This document shows, one piece after another, positions 54,677 through 62,675 of a stretch of 64,000 bases of DNA; within the stretch, counting starts at the first letter, position 1, and each line of letters begins with the position of its first letter. The notes below the pieces were generated by a model that searched no databases, was not told the origin of the DNA, and worked only from the letters and a program-made list of their open reading frames with translations. Source of the stretch: Chloroflexota bacterium. Lineage in GTDB: Bacteria; Chloroflexota; Ktedonobacteria; Ktedonobacterales; Ktedonobacteraceae. The stretch spans positions 1-64,000 of the forward strand of contig CADDZH010000015.1 in NCBI GenBank assembly GCA_902812455.1, written 5' to 3'. A program made the position numbers and the translations under genes.

Positions 54677-55534
54677 ATGGATACCAATGCCTGGTGGTAC
54701 ATCGACGGGCACTGGGTGCATCCCCAGGAAGCCACGATCTCGATCAATGATGTCGCCGTCCTGCGCGGCTACAGCGCTTTTGAATCAATGCGCACGTATT
54801 ATCGACAACCTTTCCACCTGGATGAGCATCTCTCGCGCCTCTATCGCTCAGCCGAACTCATCGATCTTGAGATCCCATGGCCCCGTGAAGAGGTGGCCGG
54901 CGTAATATACGATGTCATCGAGCGCAACGAGTACAAACATGCGGCCATACGCATACTGGTCACCGGCGGCGAGACTGAGGATAGCATTCTTCCTATTGGC
55001 AAGCCCACGCTGGCAGTCTTGATTACACCATTGGCCGAGCGAGACATGCAGCGCTTTGCCAGAGGCTACAAGCTGATCACCACCCATTTCCAGCGCTCGA
55101 TGCCAGAAGCAAAGACCACCAGCTATGTTGCTGCCATCCGCGCTCTGAAAGAGGCGGCTCGCCAGCATGCCGCCGACGCCCTCTTCGTTGATGAGCAGGG
55201 GCACGTCCTGGAAGCCACACGCAGCAACTTCTTCATCTTTCGTGGCGATACCCTCGTTACACCGCGCGTGGGCATACTTATAGGCGTGACACGCAATGTT
55301 GTACTTGACTTAGCACGCGGTCGCTTCCCAATAGAGGAGCGCCCCATCCCACTGGAAGAATTGCCGCTGGCTGCTGAGGCCTTTATTACCTCATCGTCAA
55401 GAGAAATTACGCCCGTGGTGCAGATTGACGATCTCGTTATCGGCGATGGGAAGCCCGGCCCACATACTTGGGAACTCGAACAGCGCTTTATCGAGATGGT
55501 TGAACAGGCATTTGGACCGAGGCACTCGCTTTGA
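54677..55534 (+). CDS. class IV aminotransferase (BCAT/D-amino acid type)
   Basis: A fold-type IV PLP enzyme of 285 residues. Motifs: INDVAVLRGYSAFESMRTY near 23-41, RLYRSAELIDLEIPW, the PLP lysine in MPEAKTTSYVAAIRALKEA near 140-158, and the glutamate motif LEATRSNFFIFRGDTLVTP near 178-196. It may act as branched-chain aminotransferase, D-alanine aminotransferase or aminodeoxychorismate lyase; no neighbour settles this. GGAG lies 11 bases before the ATG. Confidence 0.9.
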   Translation: MDTNAWWYIDGHWVHPQEATISINDVAVLRGYSAFESMRTYYRQPFHLDEHLSRLYRSAELIDLEIPWPREEVAGVIYDVIERNEYKHAAIRILVTGGETEDSILPIGKPTLAVLITPLAERDMQRFARGYKLITTHFQRSMPEAKTTSYVAAIRALKEAARQHAADALFVDEQGHVLEATRSNFFIFRGDTLVTPRVGILIGVTRNVVLDLARGRFPIEERPIPLEELPLAAEAFITSSSREITPVVQIDDLVIGDGKPGPHTWELEQRFIEMVEQAFGPRHSL

Positions 55535-55564
55535 AGCTGATTCTTGTATGATGCTGGCTCAAAT

Positions 55565-55589
55565 GTAGTGATGTCCACAAGGGACATCA
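55565..55589. terminator. REP-like hairpin between convergent genes
   Basis: GTAG, TGATGTCC, ACAAG, GGACATCA: perfect 8-bp arms. It sits between the convergent aminotransferase and EEP genes and could stop both transcripts. Unlike other copies the loop reads ACAAG on the GTAG strand. Confidence 0.6.
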
Positions 55590-55603
55590 TATTCTCGCTC
55601 GCG

Positions 55604-56356
55604 CTACCAGAACTCGGCCACAATCGGCAGATGATCGGAGGCTATCTTTGCCTCTTCATTTGAGACTACATCACATGAATGGAGGTGCAATACCATCTCA
55701 GGCGAGGCAAAGGCATAATCCAGCCTCAGATAGAAGTTGGGCAACTTAAATGTGTACCCTGGCGCCCCTGGGTGCATCAGGCGGTAACAATCGATATAGC
55801 CTGCCGCAAGCAGGAGGGGAATAACCTCGCGTGGCAGGTGAGCTACTTCCTTGCTCTTCTCCTCAGCTATATCAGCGGGGAGCTGGGAGACTCCTGTAGG
55901 ATCCCCAGGGCGAAGCGTATTCAAATCTCCTACGAGCAGGTGAAGGTGATCACCTGCTCGCCTCATGATCTCAATGATAGCGCGCATTTCTTCGACTCGT
56001 TGCCACTCGTGCTCTGCATCACGCCCCGATTGCAGATGGGTGGCGAAAAGGTGAACATGCCTTCGTTCCCAGAACAGCTCGATTTCAAGCAGCGTTTTGG
56101 TAAGCTCAGGGAGGCGGTGATTCTGTGACCGCAACAGTGGGAGACGGCTTAACCATGACACATGAAACTCGTTGTTCGCCTCACCAAAGATAAGTTGCAT
56201 TTCCAGCTCGCGAGCAAGCGTTTCCGCGTTGGCCCGGCTATTGGTTTCCATAAGCGCTACAACATCTGGTTGCTGCCCGCGTATCACATTCACAATATGT
56301 GGGAGGCGGTCTTCGCCTCCCATCAGTATGTTATAACTCATTACACGTAATGCCAT
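55604..56356 (-). CDS. endonuclease/exonuclease/phosphatase family hydrolase
   Basis: The 250-residue EEP-fold protein has RVMSYNILMGG at the start (Asn), VALMETNS (metal Glu), LFATHLQSGRDAEHEWQR near 102-119 (His), LLVGDLNTLRPGD near 140-152 (Asp-Leu-Asn) and ASDHLPIVAEF at the end (Asp-His). All catalytic positions are present. Substrate could be nucleic acid, a phospholipid or an inositol phosphate. No signal peptide is seen, so it is cytosolic. Confidence 0.9.
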   Translation of the reverse strand: MALRVMSYNILMGGEDRLPHIVNVIRGQQPDVVALMETNSRANAETLARELEMQLIFGEANNEFHVSWLSRLPLLRSQNHRLPELTKTLLEIELFWERRHVHLFATHLQSGRDAEHEWQRVEEMRAIIEIMRRAGDHLHLLVGDLNTLRPGDPTGVSQLPADIAEEKSKEVAHLPREVIPLLLAAGYIDCYRLMHPGAPGYTFKLPNFYLRLDYAFASPEMVLHLHSCDVVSNEEAKIASDHLPIVAEFW

Positions 56357-56374
56357 AGGAATCTCTCTGTTAGC

Positions 56375-57730
56375 TTAACTTCCAACTGTTGTCGTGGCTG
56401 CCCCTGCCGCGACAGAGATAAAGGCATCCTCAAAAATGTCCAGCCCTTGCTGCAACTGCTCACCGGTAACACATAGCGGGACGAGCACTCGCAGCACATT
56501 ATCATACATACCAGCCTTGATCAGCACCAAGCCTCTTTTATGTGCCGCCGCCAGGATATCGCTTGCCGCGTGCTCATCCGGCTCTTTGCTCGCTGGATCC
56601 TTCACCAGTTCCATCGCTACCATGCCGCCCAGGCCGCGCACATCTCCGATAATCGGAAATTGCTCTTGCAGCTTTAAGAACCGCTCCATGACGACTCTGC
56701 CTATCTCGCGTGAACGAGCCGCCAGGTCTTCCCTCTCGTAGATATCTAGCACGGCAAGCGCGGCTGCGCAGGCGACGGGGTTGCCGCTGTAGGTTCCACC
56801 GAGCGTACCAGGCGGTGGAGCATCCATAATCTCAGCACGTCCAACCACACCGCTAATAGGCATACCGGCTCCCATCGACTTGGCAATCGCCATCAGGTCA
56901 GGCTCGACGCCATCGTGCTCGACCGCGAACATTTTGCCCGTGCGGCAGAAGCCAGACTGGATCTCGTCGGCAACAAACAGAATGTTATATTTTTCGCACA
57001 CCTCTTTGAGCATGCGTAGGAATCCTGGCGGCGCAACCATGAAACCGCCTTCGCCCTGCACCGGCTCGATGACTACCGCTGCTACCTGGTCTGGCGCAAC
57101 ATCACCCACAAACATACGCTCAAGTTCCTGGATACAATACTCCGAAGCCTCCTGCGGCGTCATATTCATGCGATACGGGTAAGGATAGGGAGCACGGTAG
57201 ACTTCCGGCGCAAATGGCCCAAAGTGATGTTTATAGGGCTTGACCTTCGCGGTCATGCTCATGGTCATCAACGTGCGCCCATGAAACGCATTGTCAAAGG
57301 TGATGATCGCCGGTCGTCCCGTAGCATAGCGCGCAATCTTCACCGCATTCTCGATGGCTTCTGCTCCGCTATTGAAGAAAAGAGCCTTCTTGGCGAAGTT
57401 GCCCGGTGCCAGCTTGACAATACGCTCCGCGAGATCGACGTATGGCTCGTACATCATCACGCTGAAGCAGGTATGGGTAAACTTTGCAGCCTGTTCTGCA
57501 ATGGCCTTTGTGACTTCTGGGCGCACGTGACCCACATTCATGGTTCCAATGCCACCGGCAAAGTCTATGTAGCGATTGCCGTCTACATCTTCGATGATCG
57601 CACCATCAGCCCTGGCTGCGAAAACGTTCATGGCAGAGCCAACGCCACGCGCCACAAATTCCTGGCGCCGTGCCAGCAGTTCGCGCGATTTCGGCCCTGG
57701 AATATCAAAATCTGGAATGCTCTCGGACAT
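56375..57730 (-). CDS. gabT: 4-aminobutyrate aminotransferase-like class III transaminase
   Basis: A PLP fold-type I omega-aminotransferase of 451 residues, close to GabT: NRYIDFAGGIGTMNVGHVRP near 50-69, FFNSGAEAIENAVKIAR near 113-129, FDNAFHGRTLMTMSMTA, VVIEPVQGEGGF near 225-236, FVADEIQSGFCRTG near 258-271 and the PLP lysine in AIAKSMGAGMPISGV near 285-299. It should move the amino group of GABA or a similar omega-amino acid to 2-oxoglutarate. ATG at 57730 has AGGAGG about 12 bases upstream; a start 12 codons earlier overlaps that site. Confidence 0.92.
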   Translation of the reverse strand: MSESIPDFDIPGPKSRELLARRQEFVARGVGSAMNVFAARADGAIIEDVDGNRYIDFAGGIGTMNVGHVRPEVTKAIAEQAAKFTHTCFSVMMYEPYVDLAERIVKLAPGNFAKKALFFNSGAEAIENAVKIARYATGRPAIITFDNAFHGRTLMTMSMTAKVKPYKHHFGPFAPEVYRAPYPYPYRMNMTPQEASEYCIQELERMFVGDVAPDQVAAVVIEPVQGEGGFMVAPPGFLRMLKEVCEKYNILFVADEIQSGFCRTGKMFAVEHDGVEPDLMAIAKSMGAGMPISGVVGRAEIMDAPPPGTLGGTYSGNPVACAAALAVLDIYEREDLAARSREIGRVVMERFLKLQEQFPIIGDVRGLGGMVAMELVKDPASKEPDEHAASDILAAAHKRGLVLIKAGMYDNVLRVLVPLCVTGEQLQQGLDIFEDAFISVAAGAATTTVGS

Positions 57731-57899
57731 GATAAGGTGGCCTCCTGACCAGGAAAACGATGCCATACAACCAGCGCGTGTACTTCCAAAATATCACGGC
57801 GTCTCTTGAGTATACCGGAAGAATGTGCCCGCGTTACTTCTCTCTTCTCAATTGTATCACAGTTTGTGGGGGCGCATGTTTCAGAAATCGGCAATCCTT

Positions 57900-58054
57900 G
57901 TCATCCTGAGCGCGTGAGCCGTAGCCCTGAGCACAGCGAAGGGGAAGGACCTTCGTTGATCGGCTCAGATGTTTCGCGGAGTTTCCCCTGAGCGAGTGCA
58001 GCCCAGCCCTGAGCGAAGCGAAGGGGAAGGGGAATTGGCTCAACGTGACATGCC
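57900..58054. repeat. dispersed repeat, family A (double copy)
   Basis: Two CCTGAGC...GAAGGGGAAGG units in tandem, from GTCATCCTGAGCGCGTGAGC to GGCTCAACGTGACATGC. It is in the 834-base gap 57731-58564, which holds no gene apart from a possible 7-codon ORF (58206-58229). Confidence 0.7.
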
Positions 58055-58146
58055 CTTACACTGGTCTTGCCGATCTTGCTTGTCAAATTTTATCACCGGC
58101 CCTATGAGGCATCCCTTTTCTTATCGCATTTCCCTCCCAATTCGGA

Positions 58147-58152
58147 TATAAT
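58147..58152 (+). promoter_or_regulatory. possible -10 upstream of the MFS gene
   Basis: TATAAT without a convincing -35. AAAGGA and a 7-codon ORF (MSVRSPC, 58206-58229) follow, before the element at 58376. Confidence 0.3.
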
Positions 58153-58375
58153 AAGAAAAAGCCCTTTTCATGATTGTTCGTGATTTCGTGAAAGGAAAAA
58201 CATACATGTCTGTGCGCAGTCCCTGTTAACTTTCTGATCTTCTTTGTCTTCTAAGCCTCGCGCCAGCATCCACAACTGGTGCTACTCCTCTTTTCCACTT
58301 CGCGTGCCCGCCTGCGAAACAGGTATATGCTGCTCGCGCACCGCCTTTCCTCTCTTCTGAACCCCTTTTTGTTGT

Positions 58376-58519
58376 TAAGGCAAGGTTCAGGCATGTCATC
58401 CTGAGCGCAGCCTGCGGATCTCTGGCGATCGGCAGCGGATGTTTCGCTTCGCTCAACATGACATGTCCAGACTTTTCTGTTCATTGAGGCATTGTCACGT
58501 TCATTTGAACCTTGCCTAA
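58376..58519. mobile_element. MITE-like element enclosing a family A repeat
   Basis: 144 bp. The ends TAAGGCAAGGTTCA and TGAACCTTGCCTAA are inverted repeats (13 of 14). It contains the family A unit 58393-58467. It lies in the leader of the MFS gene, 45 bases before the start codon. Confidence 0.6.
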
Positions 58520-58564
58520 GATTCATTCTACCTCCATACATATACCCAGAGAGGAAAGGTTTCT

Positions 58565-59773
58565 ATGGTCAAACAGATTCGCTTCCATCGCATCTCTCGC
58601 CCGGCACTATTGCGTGTGTCATTGCTGAGCATCGAACTGCTGGACGAGTTGATAACGGGATTAGTTGTAGTTGGTCTTCCTCTGTTGCGTGATCAGGCAG
58701 GACTTACCTACGCCCAGATAGGATTGCTTTTTAGTGTGAGTGAGCTTGTGGGTATGGTTGTTGATCCTGTCATCAGCCTGCTGGGCGATCGTGGTTCAAA
58801 ACGCTGGTGGGTCATTGGTGGATCAGCAGGCATGGCATTCTGTTTTGTCCTGCTGGGGAGCGCGCATAACTTTGCCTTGTTGCTGTTAGCATTCGTATTG
58901 ATGGCGCCGTGCGGGAAAGCAGCCGTAGGTCTCGGTCAGGCTGCATTGATCGATCAGGCAGCAATGAGCAGCGTGCGCACAATGACGCGCTGGACGCTGA
59001 TGGGCAGCATAGGCGATATACTTGCTCCGGTCACCATTACGGTTGCTACACTACTGCATGTGGGGTGGCCCGGACTTTGCTGGCTGGCCGCTGGGCTCTG
59101 GCTCGCCGTCGCCCTGGTCACACTGCCACAGCGTTTTCCACATCCAACTGCTCTCACAGGTGGCAGCGATACGTCCCCTGCAATTGGTCTATGGGCTGGA
59201 CTGCGCGAGGCCTTACGCGATCCGGTACTGCTGCGCTGGGCCGCGCTCTCCATTATACCAACCATGATGGATGAAGTCTTCCTGGGTTTCGTTGCCCTCT
59301 ACTTGCGTGATGTGTTGCACGCAAGCGAGGCCCTGATCGGCCTGATCATTGCTATCGATCTGGCGGGTTCATTTGCCGGCCTGCTCATCATTGAGCGGAT
59401 CTTGAAATACAGCAAGATACGGCCTCATCGCCTGCTTCTGGGGCTGGCATTGCAGGCGCTCGCCGGAGTCGCTGGTTTTTTGACCATCCATTCGATCTGG
59501 CTGGCAGCGCTGATGCTCTTTATCACCAGCCTGGGCGTCACCGGCTGGTATCCGATCGCGAAGGCCGCTGCTTATGATCGCTTGCCCGGTCGCTCCGGGA
59601 CGGTTCGCGCCGTCGTCAGCCTGGGCGCTCCCTTTGAAGTAGCTCTACCAGGCATAATCGGCTTTGTTGCCGGGCGCTTCGGCCTGCTCGCCGGACTAGC
59701 CTTGCTTGGGCTTGCCCCTCTGCTCATCCTGCTCCTCACGCCCTGGCGGGGCGAGGAAAGGAAATCGGTGTAA
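58565..59773 (+). CDS. MFS transporter
   Basis: A major facilitator of 402 residues with about 12 membrane helices. The A-motif-like loop GDRGSKRWWVIGG near 79-91 follows helix 2. No family-specific signature was recognised; substrate could be a drug, sugar or small metabolite. GAGAGGAAAGG stands before the ATG. No regulator gene is adjacent, but a mobile element occupies the leader and could have altered expression. Confidence 0.85.
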   Translation: MVKQIRFHRISRPALLRVSLLSIELLDELITGLVVVGLPLLRDQAGLTYAQIGLLFSVSELVGMVVDPVISLLGDRGSKRWWVIGGSAGMAFCFVLLGSAHNFALLLLAFVLMAPCGKAAVGLGQAALIDQAAMSSVRTMTRWTLMGSIGDILAPVTITVATLLHVGWPGLCWLAAGLWLAVALVTLPQRFPHPTALTGGSDTSPAIGLWAGLREALRDPVLLRWAALSIIPTMMDEVFLGFVALYLRDVLHASEALIGLIIAIDLAGSFAGLLIIERILKYSKIRPHRLLLGLALQALAGVAGFLTIHSIWLAALMLFITSLGVTGWYPIAKAAAYDRLPGRSGTVRAVVSLGAPFEVALPGIIGFVAGRFGLLAGLALLGLAPLLILLLTPWRGEERKSV

Positions 59774-59786
59774 AATGAGGCATATT

Positions 59787-60401
59787 TTACGCTACGCCAC
59801 TTAGCGTACTCGTCTCACTTCCTTTGCGTATGCGAGCGGCAGCCTCTTTCAAGCGGGCTTCGCTGCGTGGCCCAAAACCTGGCAACTTGCGGATACGCTG
59901 CTGCTGGGCCGCCCACCACAACTTTTCGGGCGTATCGATGCCCAGTTCCTCGTACAGGCGCACAGCAGTGCGCGGGCCAATGTGTTCAATAGCCATCAGC
60001 CTGCGTACGCCAGCAGGCAGTGATTGCATGCAAAGATCGTTATATACTGTCATGCTGCCTGTGCGAACCAGCTCGTCGATACGCCGCCGCAGGCGTTCTC
60101 CCAATCCAGGGACAGGCAATGGTTCGCCTCGTGCGATGATATTTGCAGCAGGCTCTGGCAGATCCAGTATGCCGCGAGCCGCGTTCCGGTAGGCTTGAAT
60201 GCGATAGGGGTTGCTATTCTGCGATTCCAATAGTTCAGCGATGCCCGAAAGCACTTCGGCGATCTGGCGATTTGTAACCACCGGTTGTATATTCTCTTCT
60301 GGTTCCATCCCCGGCAATGCGGGCTGATCTACATTCCTGCTCTGCAGGCTTCGCACAGAAGGTAGCATATGGACGGTCTGGGTGAGCTGCATAATACTCA
60401 T
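59787..60401 (-). CDS. stand-alone PolX-type helix-hairpin-helix protein
   Basis: The 204-residue protein corresponds to the N-terminal 8-kDa-like and fingers HhH region of family X DNA polymerases: TNRQIAEVLSGIAELLESQN near 43-62, YRIQAYRNAARGILDLP, VPGLGERLRRRIDEL near 97-111 and the two HhH units IEHIGPRTAVRLYEELGI near 137-154 and LPGFGPRSEARL near 173-184. The nucleotidyltransferase and PHP domains are missing, so it binds DNA without synthesis activity. An N-terminal tail (1-40) contains QPALPGM, weakly like a clamp-binding peptide. Confidence 0.85.
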   Translation of the reverse strand: MSIMQLTQTVHMLPSVRSLQSRNVDQPALPGMEPEENIQPVVTNRQIAEVLSGIAELLESQNSNPYRIQAYRNAARGILDLPEPAANIIARGEPLPVPGLGERLRRRIDELVRTGSMTVYNDLCMQSLPAGVRRLMAIEHIGPRTAVRLYEELGIDTPEKLWWAAQQQRIRKLPGFGPRSEARLKEAAARIRKGSETSTLSGVA

Positions 60402-60604
60402 TGCGCTCAGCTCCTCTCCTTACTTGAGTAAAAGCAAATGCTCTGTATCTCTCTGTATCTCGTTAATGATTACAAATTCTCTAAAGAAAATTCTTTATAC
60501 ACGCATTAAAAAAGGTACTTAGTGTACTAATTACATTGAAATCCTGTTCTAATTGTAGCACAAGAAAGGCGGGATGTCAAACGGAAACGGAGCAACAAAC
60601 GAGT

Positions 60605-60798
60605 GTAGAGGTTGTCCGAAAAGTCTTCTGGTGTCAGTTCGCATTGATGAGTTGTTTGAGCCTTAGAAGCCATTCCAGAGGGTGTCAAGTGCTCTTTTCG
60701 TTCACATACGCCACAGCTTCCGAGGCAAGTGGCTCCAGAAGCCAACGCAATCTCAACAATGGAGAATGGCTCTTCAGGCCTTCTCGGACACCCTCTAC
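60605..60798. mobile_element. inverted-repeat-bounded element (194 bp)
   Basis: Left end GTAGAGGTTGTCCGAAAAG and right end CTTCTCGGACACCCTCTAC match at 17 of 19 positions as inverted repeats. The interior encodes nothing recognisable. It resembles a non-autonomous relic of an insertion sequence. Confidence 0.55.
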
Positions 60799-60894
60799 GG
60801 CTACGATATCGCCTCGCAGGAGTATAATCTTGCCCTTGTCGATGCAGTGAGGGCGCAGGATCTCGGTCGCTTACTGGAGTTCGATCTCGACTGA
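60799..60894 (+). pseudogene. possible 3' gene remnant next to the inverted-repeat element
   Basis: Directly after the right end an open frame reads GYDIASQEYNLALVDAVRAQ and DLGRLLEFDLD then stop. It looks coding in composition but was not recognised. It may be the tail of a gene interrupted by the element. The rest of the 810-base gap 60402-61211 shows no gene. Confidence 0.3.
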
Positions 60895-61211
60895 CTGAAG
60901 CGCGCTTCGACTGATTCATATGGACAGATTCTCAATTTGTAGGGCATGATCGAGGGGACGGAGTTCAGGGGAGAGTTACTGTCGTATGAGGTACCGACGT
61001 ATTTTGGGATGATGTGTGTGGCTTATGAAGGCTCAATTTTATATTGAGGAACCTATGTAAGCTATTTGGCTTTTGTATTGTGGCCAGACAGCCATGTCTT
61101 GCATGAGTTTTTAGTTTCCGGCTATGAGAGATACTTTCGCCTTGCTGTTCAGTATATCTCACACTGTCTCTGGCTTCCTCCAGAGGGTCAGGCACTTTAA
61201 GACACGGATAG

Positions 61212-61958
61212 TTACCAAGAAATTGACTCATTTGCGTAGATTTCCGACCCTCCGTTCTGGCCATCTAGGAAAAGATGTAAAATAAATGTCGTACCATGTG
61301 GTGGATCACCGTTCATGGTAAAAGAGTCTGGAACAGATTGCCCAGGAGCAAGAGACAAATCATTATTAGGAGTTATACTATAATTATTTCCATTTAAATC
61401 ACTTAAGGAGGTGTTGTATTGATCGATGCCGCCAAGAAATGATTGGCTTCCTTTATTAGTAAAAGTAAACGTCCATATCAAATTGCCGTTGTAAAGTTCT
61501 ATTGTATTTAAAGTGGCATCAATTGGTGGATTATAGGCATATGCTACTCTGGTGAGTGATATATTGTAAGTTTTTGTAGGAGGGGCAGGTGTTGCTGTTG
61601 GAGAAGAAGTTGAGCCTTGTGAAGATCCTTGAGTAACTGTTGACACTACAGTTTTTTCTAGGATTACGGTGGGGCTAGGAACTACGAAGACTGTGCGAAC
61701 CTCTTTCTCTGTTATAGAGTGTAGCGTCGAGAGGTTGATTGATAAAATGAGGACGACAACAGTCAGGATTATGTTTGCAACGAGTAGCAGGCGGTTATTG
61801 AAGGTTGATGAACTCCAGATACCTTTCAAAGCAGCGACAAAGCTCTTGCCAGCTTTTATTCCTCTTATCACGTCAAAAATTGACTTACTACCAAAAAAAA
61901 CCAGCCAGAGTACACCGAAAATCTGAGCAAAATTTGCTACACCTTGAAGTAAACCCAT
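61212..61958 (-). CDS. hypothetical membrane protein with extracellular Ser/Thr/Pro linker
   Basis: The 248-residue protein was not recognised. It has two membrane helices (about 8-28 and 55-75), then a Ser/Thr/Pro/Gln-rich linker (about 95-130; STSSPTATPAPPT) and a C-terminal beta-sandwich-like domain (LIWTFTFTNKGSQSF, SLAPGQSVPDSF) reminiscent of DUF4352-type ligand domains. The gene is AT-richer than its neighbours, which hints at later arrival. GGCGGTGACTGGAG precedes the ATG. It appears to share a promoter with the 22-codon ORF upstream. Confidence 0.7.
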   Translation of the reverse strand: MGLLQGVANFAQIFGVLWLVFFGSKSIFDVIRGIKAGKSFVAALKGIWSSSTFNNRLLLVANIILTVVVLILSINLSTLHSITEKEVRTVFVVPSPTVILEKTVVSTVTQGSSQGSTSSPTATPAPPTKTYNISLTRVAYAYNPPIDATLNTIELYNGNLIWTFTFTNKGSQSFLGGIDQYNTSLSDLNGNNYSITPNNDLSLAPGQSVPDSFTMNGDPPHGTTFILHLFLDGQNGGSEIYANESISW

Positions 61959-62020
61959 CTCCAGTCACCGCCTTTAATAACCTGCACTTTTGATAATTGA
62001 AAACAGTGAAGAATAAAAGT

Positions 62021-62089
62021 TTAGTGGTAAAATTTTTCGGTATCCTCAAGAAAATCCTGAATTCGGGGTTCCTGGGCGCTTTGATTCAT
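62021..62089 (-). CDS. 22-residue ORF upstream of the membrane protein
   Basis: A 22-codon ORF starting MNQSAQEPRIQDFL and ending EKFYH. It has a consensus GGAGGT four bases before the ATG and a good promoter 130 bases upstream. It ends 62 bases before the next gene start (61958). The peptide is acidic and lacks a membrane segment. It may be a leader peptide, a small protein or the remnant of a longer gene. Confidence 0.4.
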   Translation of the reverse strand: MNQSAQEPRIQDFLEDTEKFYH

Positions 62090-62222
62090 GTTGACCTCCG
62101 ATTTCTAATTGAGGGTTCAGATGCTCCTCAAAAGAGCCATTTCGCACATCCGCACCTAAAGGGCGCACAGCTACTACAGCGACAAAGACAGAATGAGAGC
62201 TTGAGAGGAAATTCGCAACTTT

Positions 62223-62251
62223 ATTATAACATAGATGAGTATAAATGTGAA
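62223..62251 (-). promoter_or_regulatory. promoter of the short ORF/membrane protein unit
   Basis: Minus strand TTCACA (62246-62251), 17 bases, TATAAT (62223-62228). Confidence 0.6.
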
Positions 62252-62465
62252 TATATTTTTCATTATGTCTTAGATGAGATTTAATACTTGCCAGTTTATA
62301 AACTGACGAAAGAAGAATAAACAGAGCGCTCTGTGCAAATAGGGCCGTTCTTGTAGTGGCAGCAGCTCTGTCTCTGCCATAGTCTTGCTTTCGCTGTGAT
62401 AGCCCCTTCACTACCACAGCCTGCGCTGCTAATGCACTTGAATAAATTATTCTGGGTCAACTTTG

Positions 62466-62512
62466 GGCCGATAAATCGGCGGTGGGCACGATAAATCGGC
62501 CCCTACAGCCGA
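62466..62512. repeat. dispersed repeat, family C
   Basis: GGGCCGATAAATCGGCGG, then CGATAAATCGGCCCCTACAG. It lies in the 586-base stretch 62090-62675, which otherwise holds two promoters and a REP-like hairpin. Confidence 0.6.
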
Positions 62513-62544
62513 TCGGTGAGTAAAGCGCTAAATCTGCTCCTTCG

Positions 62545-62574
62545 TAGACAATGTTTATCACTATAGACTATAAT
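62545..62574 (+). promoter_or_regulatory. promoter of the flavoprotein gene
   Basis: TAGACA (62545-62550), 18 bases, TATAAT (62569-62574). The leader of about 95 bases contains the hairpin at 62594-62618. Confidence 0.55.
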
Positions 62575-62593
62575 TTGGGGGAACTTGGGAAAT

Positions 62594-62618
62594 GTAGTGG
62601 CCTCCCTTGTGGGGGCCA
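62594..62618. repeat. REP-like hairpin in the flavoprotein leader
   Basis: GTAG, TGGCCTCC, CTTGT, GGGGGCCA, with the same AAATGTAG start as the copies at 54602 and 55565. It would be transcribed in the leader of the flavoprotein gene. Confidence 0.7.
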
Positions 62619-62675
62619 GTTACTTTTCCCCTTGTATCTATCCTTTTTCGTGTATCTCAAGAAGGTTATATATTC

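Noticed and set aside
58206..58229. Seven-codon ORF MSVRSPC as a leader peptide of the MFS gene
   Set aside because: It has AAAGGA and an upstream TATAAT, but it is too short to judge and is separated from the MFS gene by about 330 bases including a mobile element. Kept only as a note.
60965..61264. Minus-strand 99-codon frame overlapping the end of the membrane protein gene
   Set aside because: It has no ribosome site or recognisable pattern and overlaps a better supported gene.
62046..62417. 123-codon minus-strand frame across the gap before the flavoprotein
   Set aside because: It has no ribosome site at its start, crosses the promoter at 62223-62251 and shows no domain-like pattern. Only the separate 22-codon ORF has signals.
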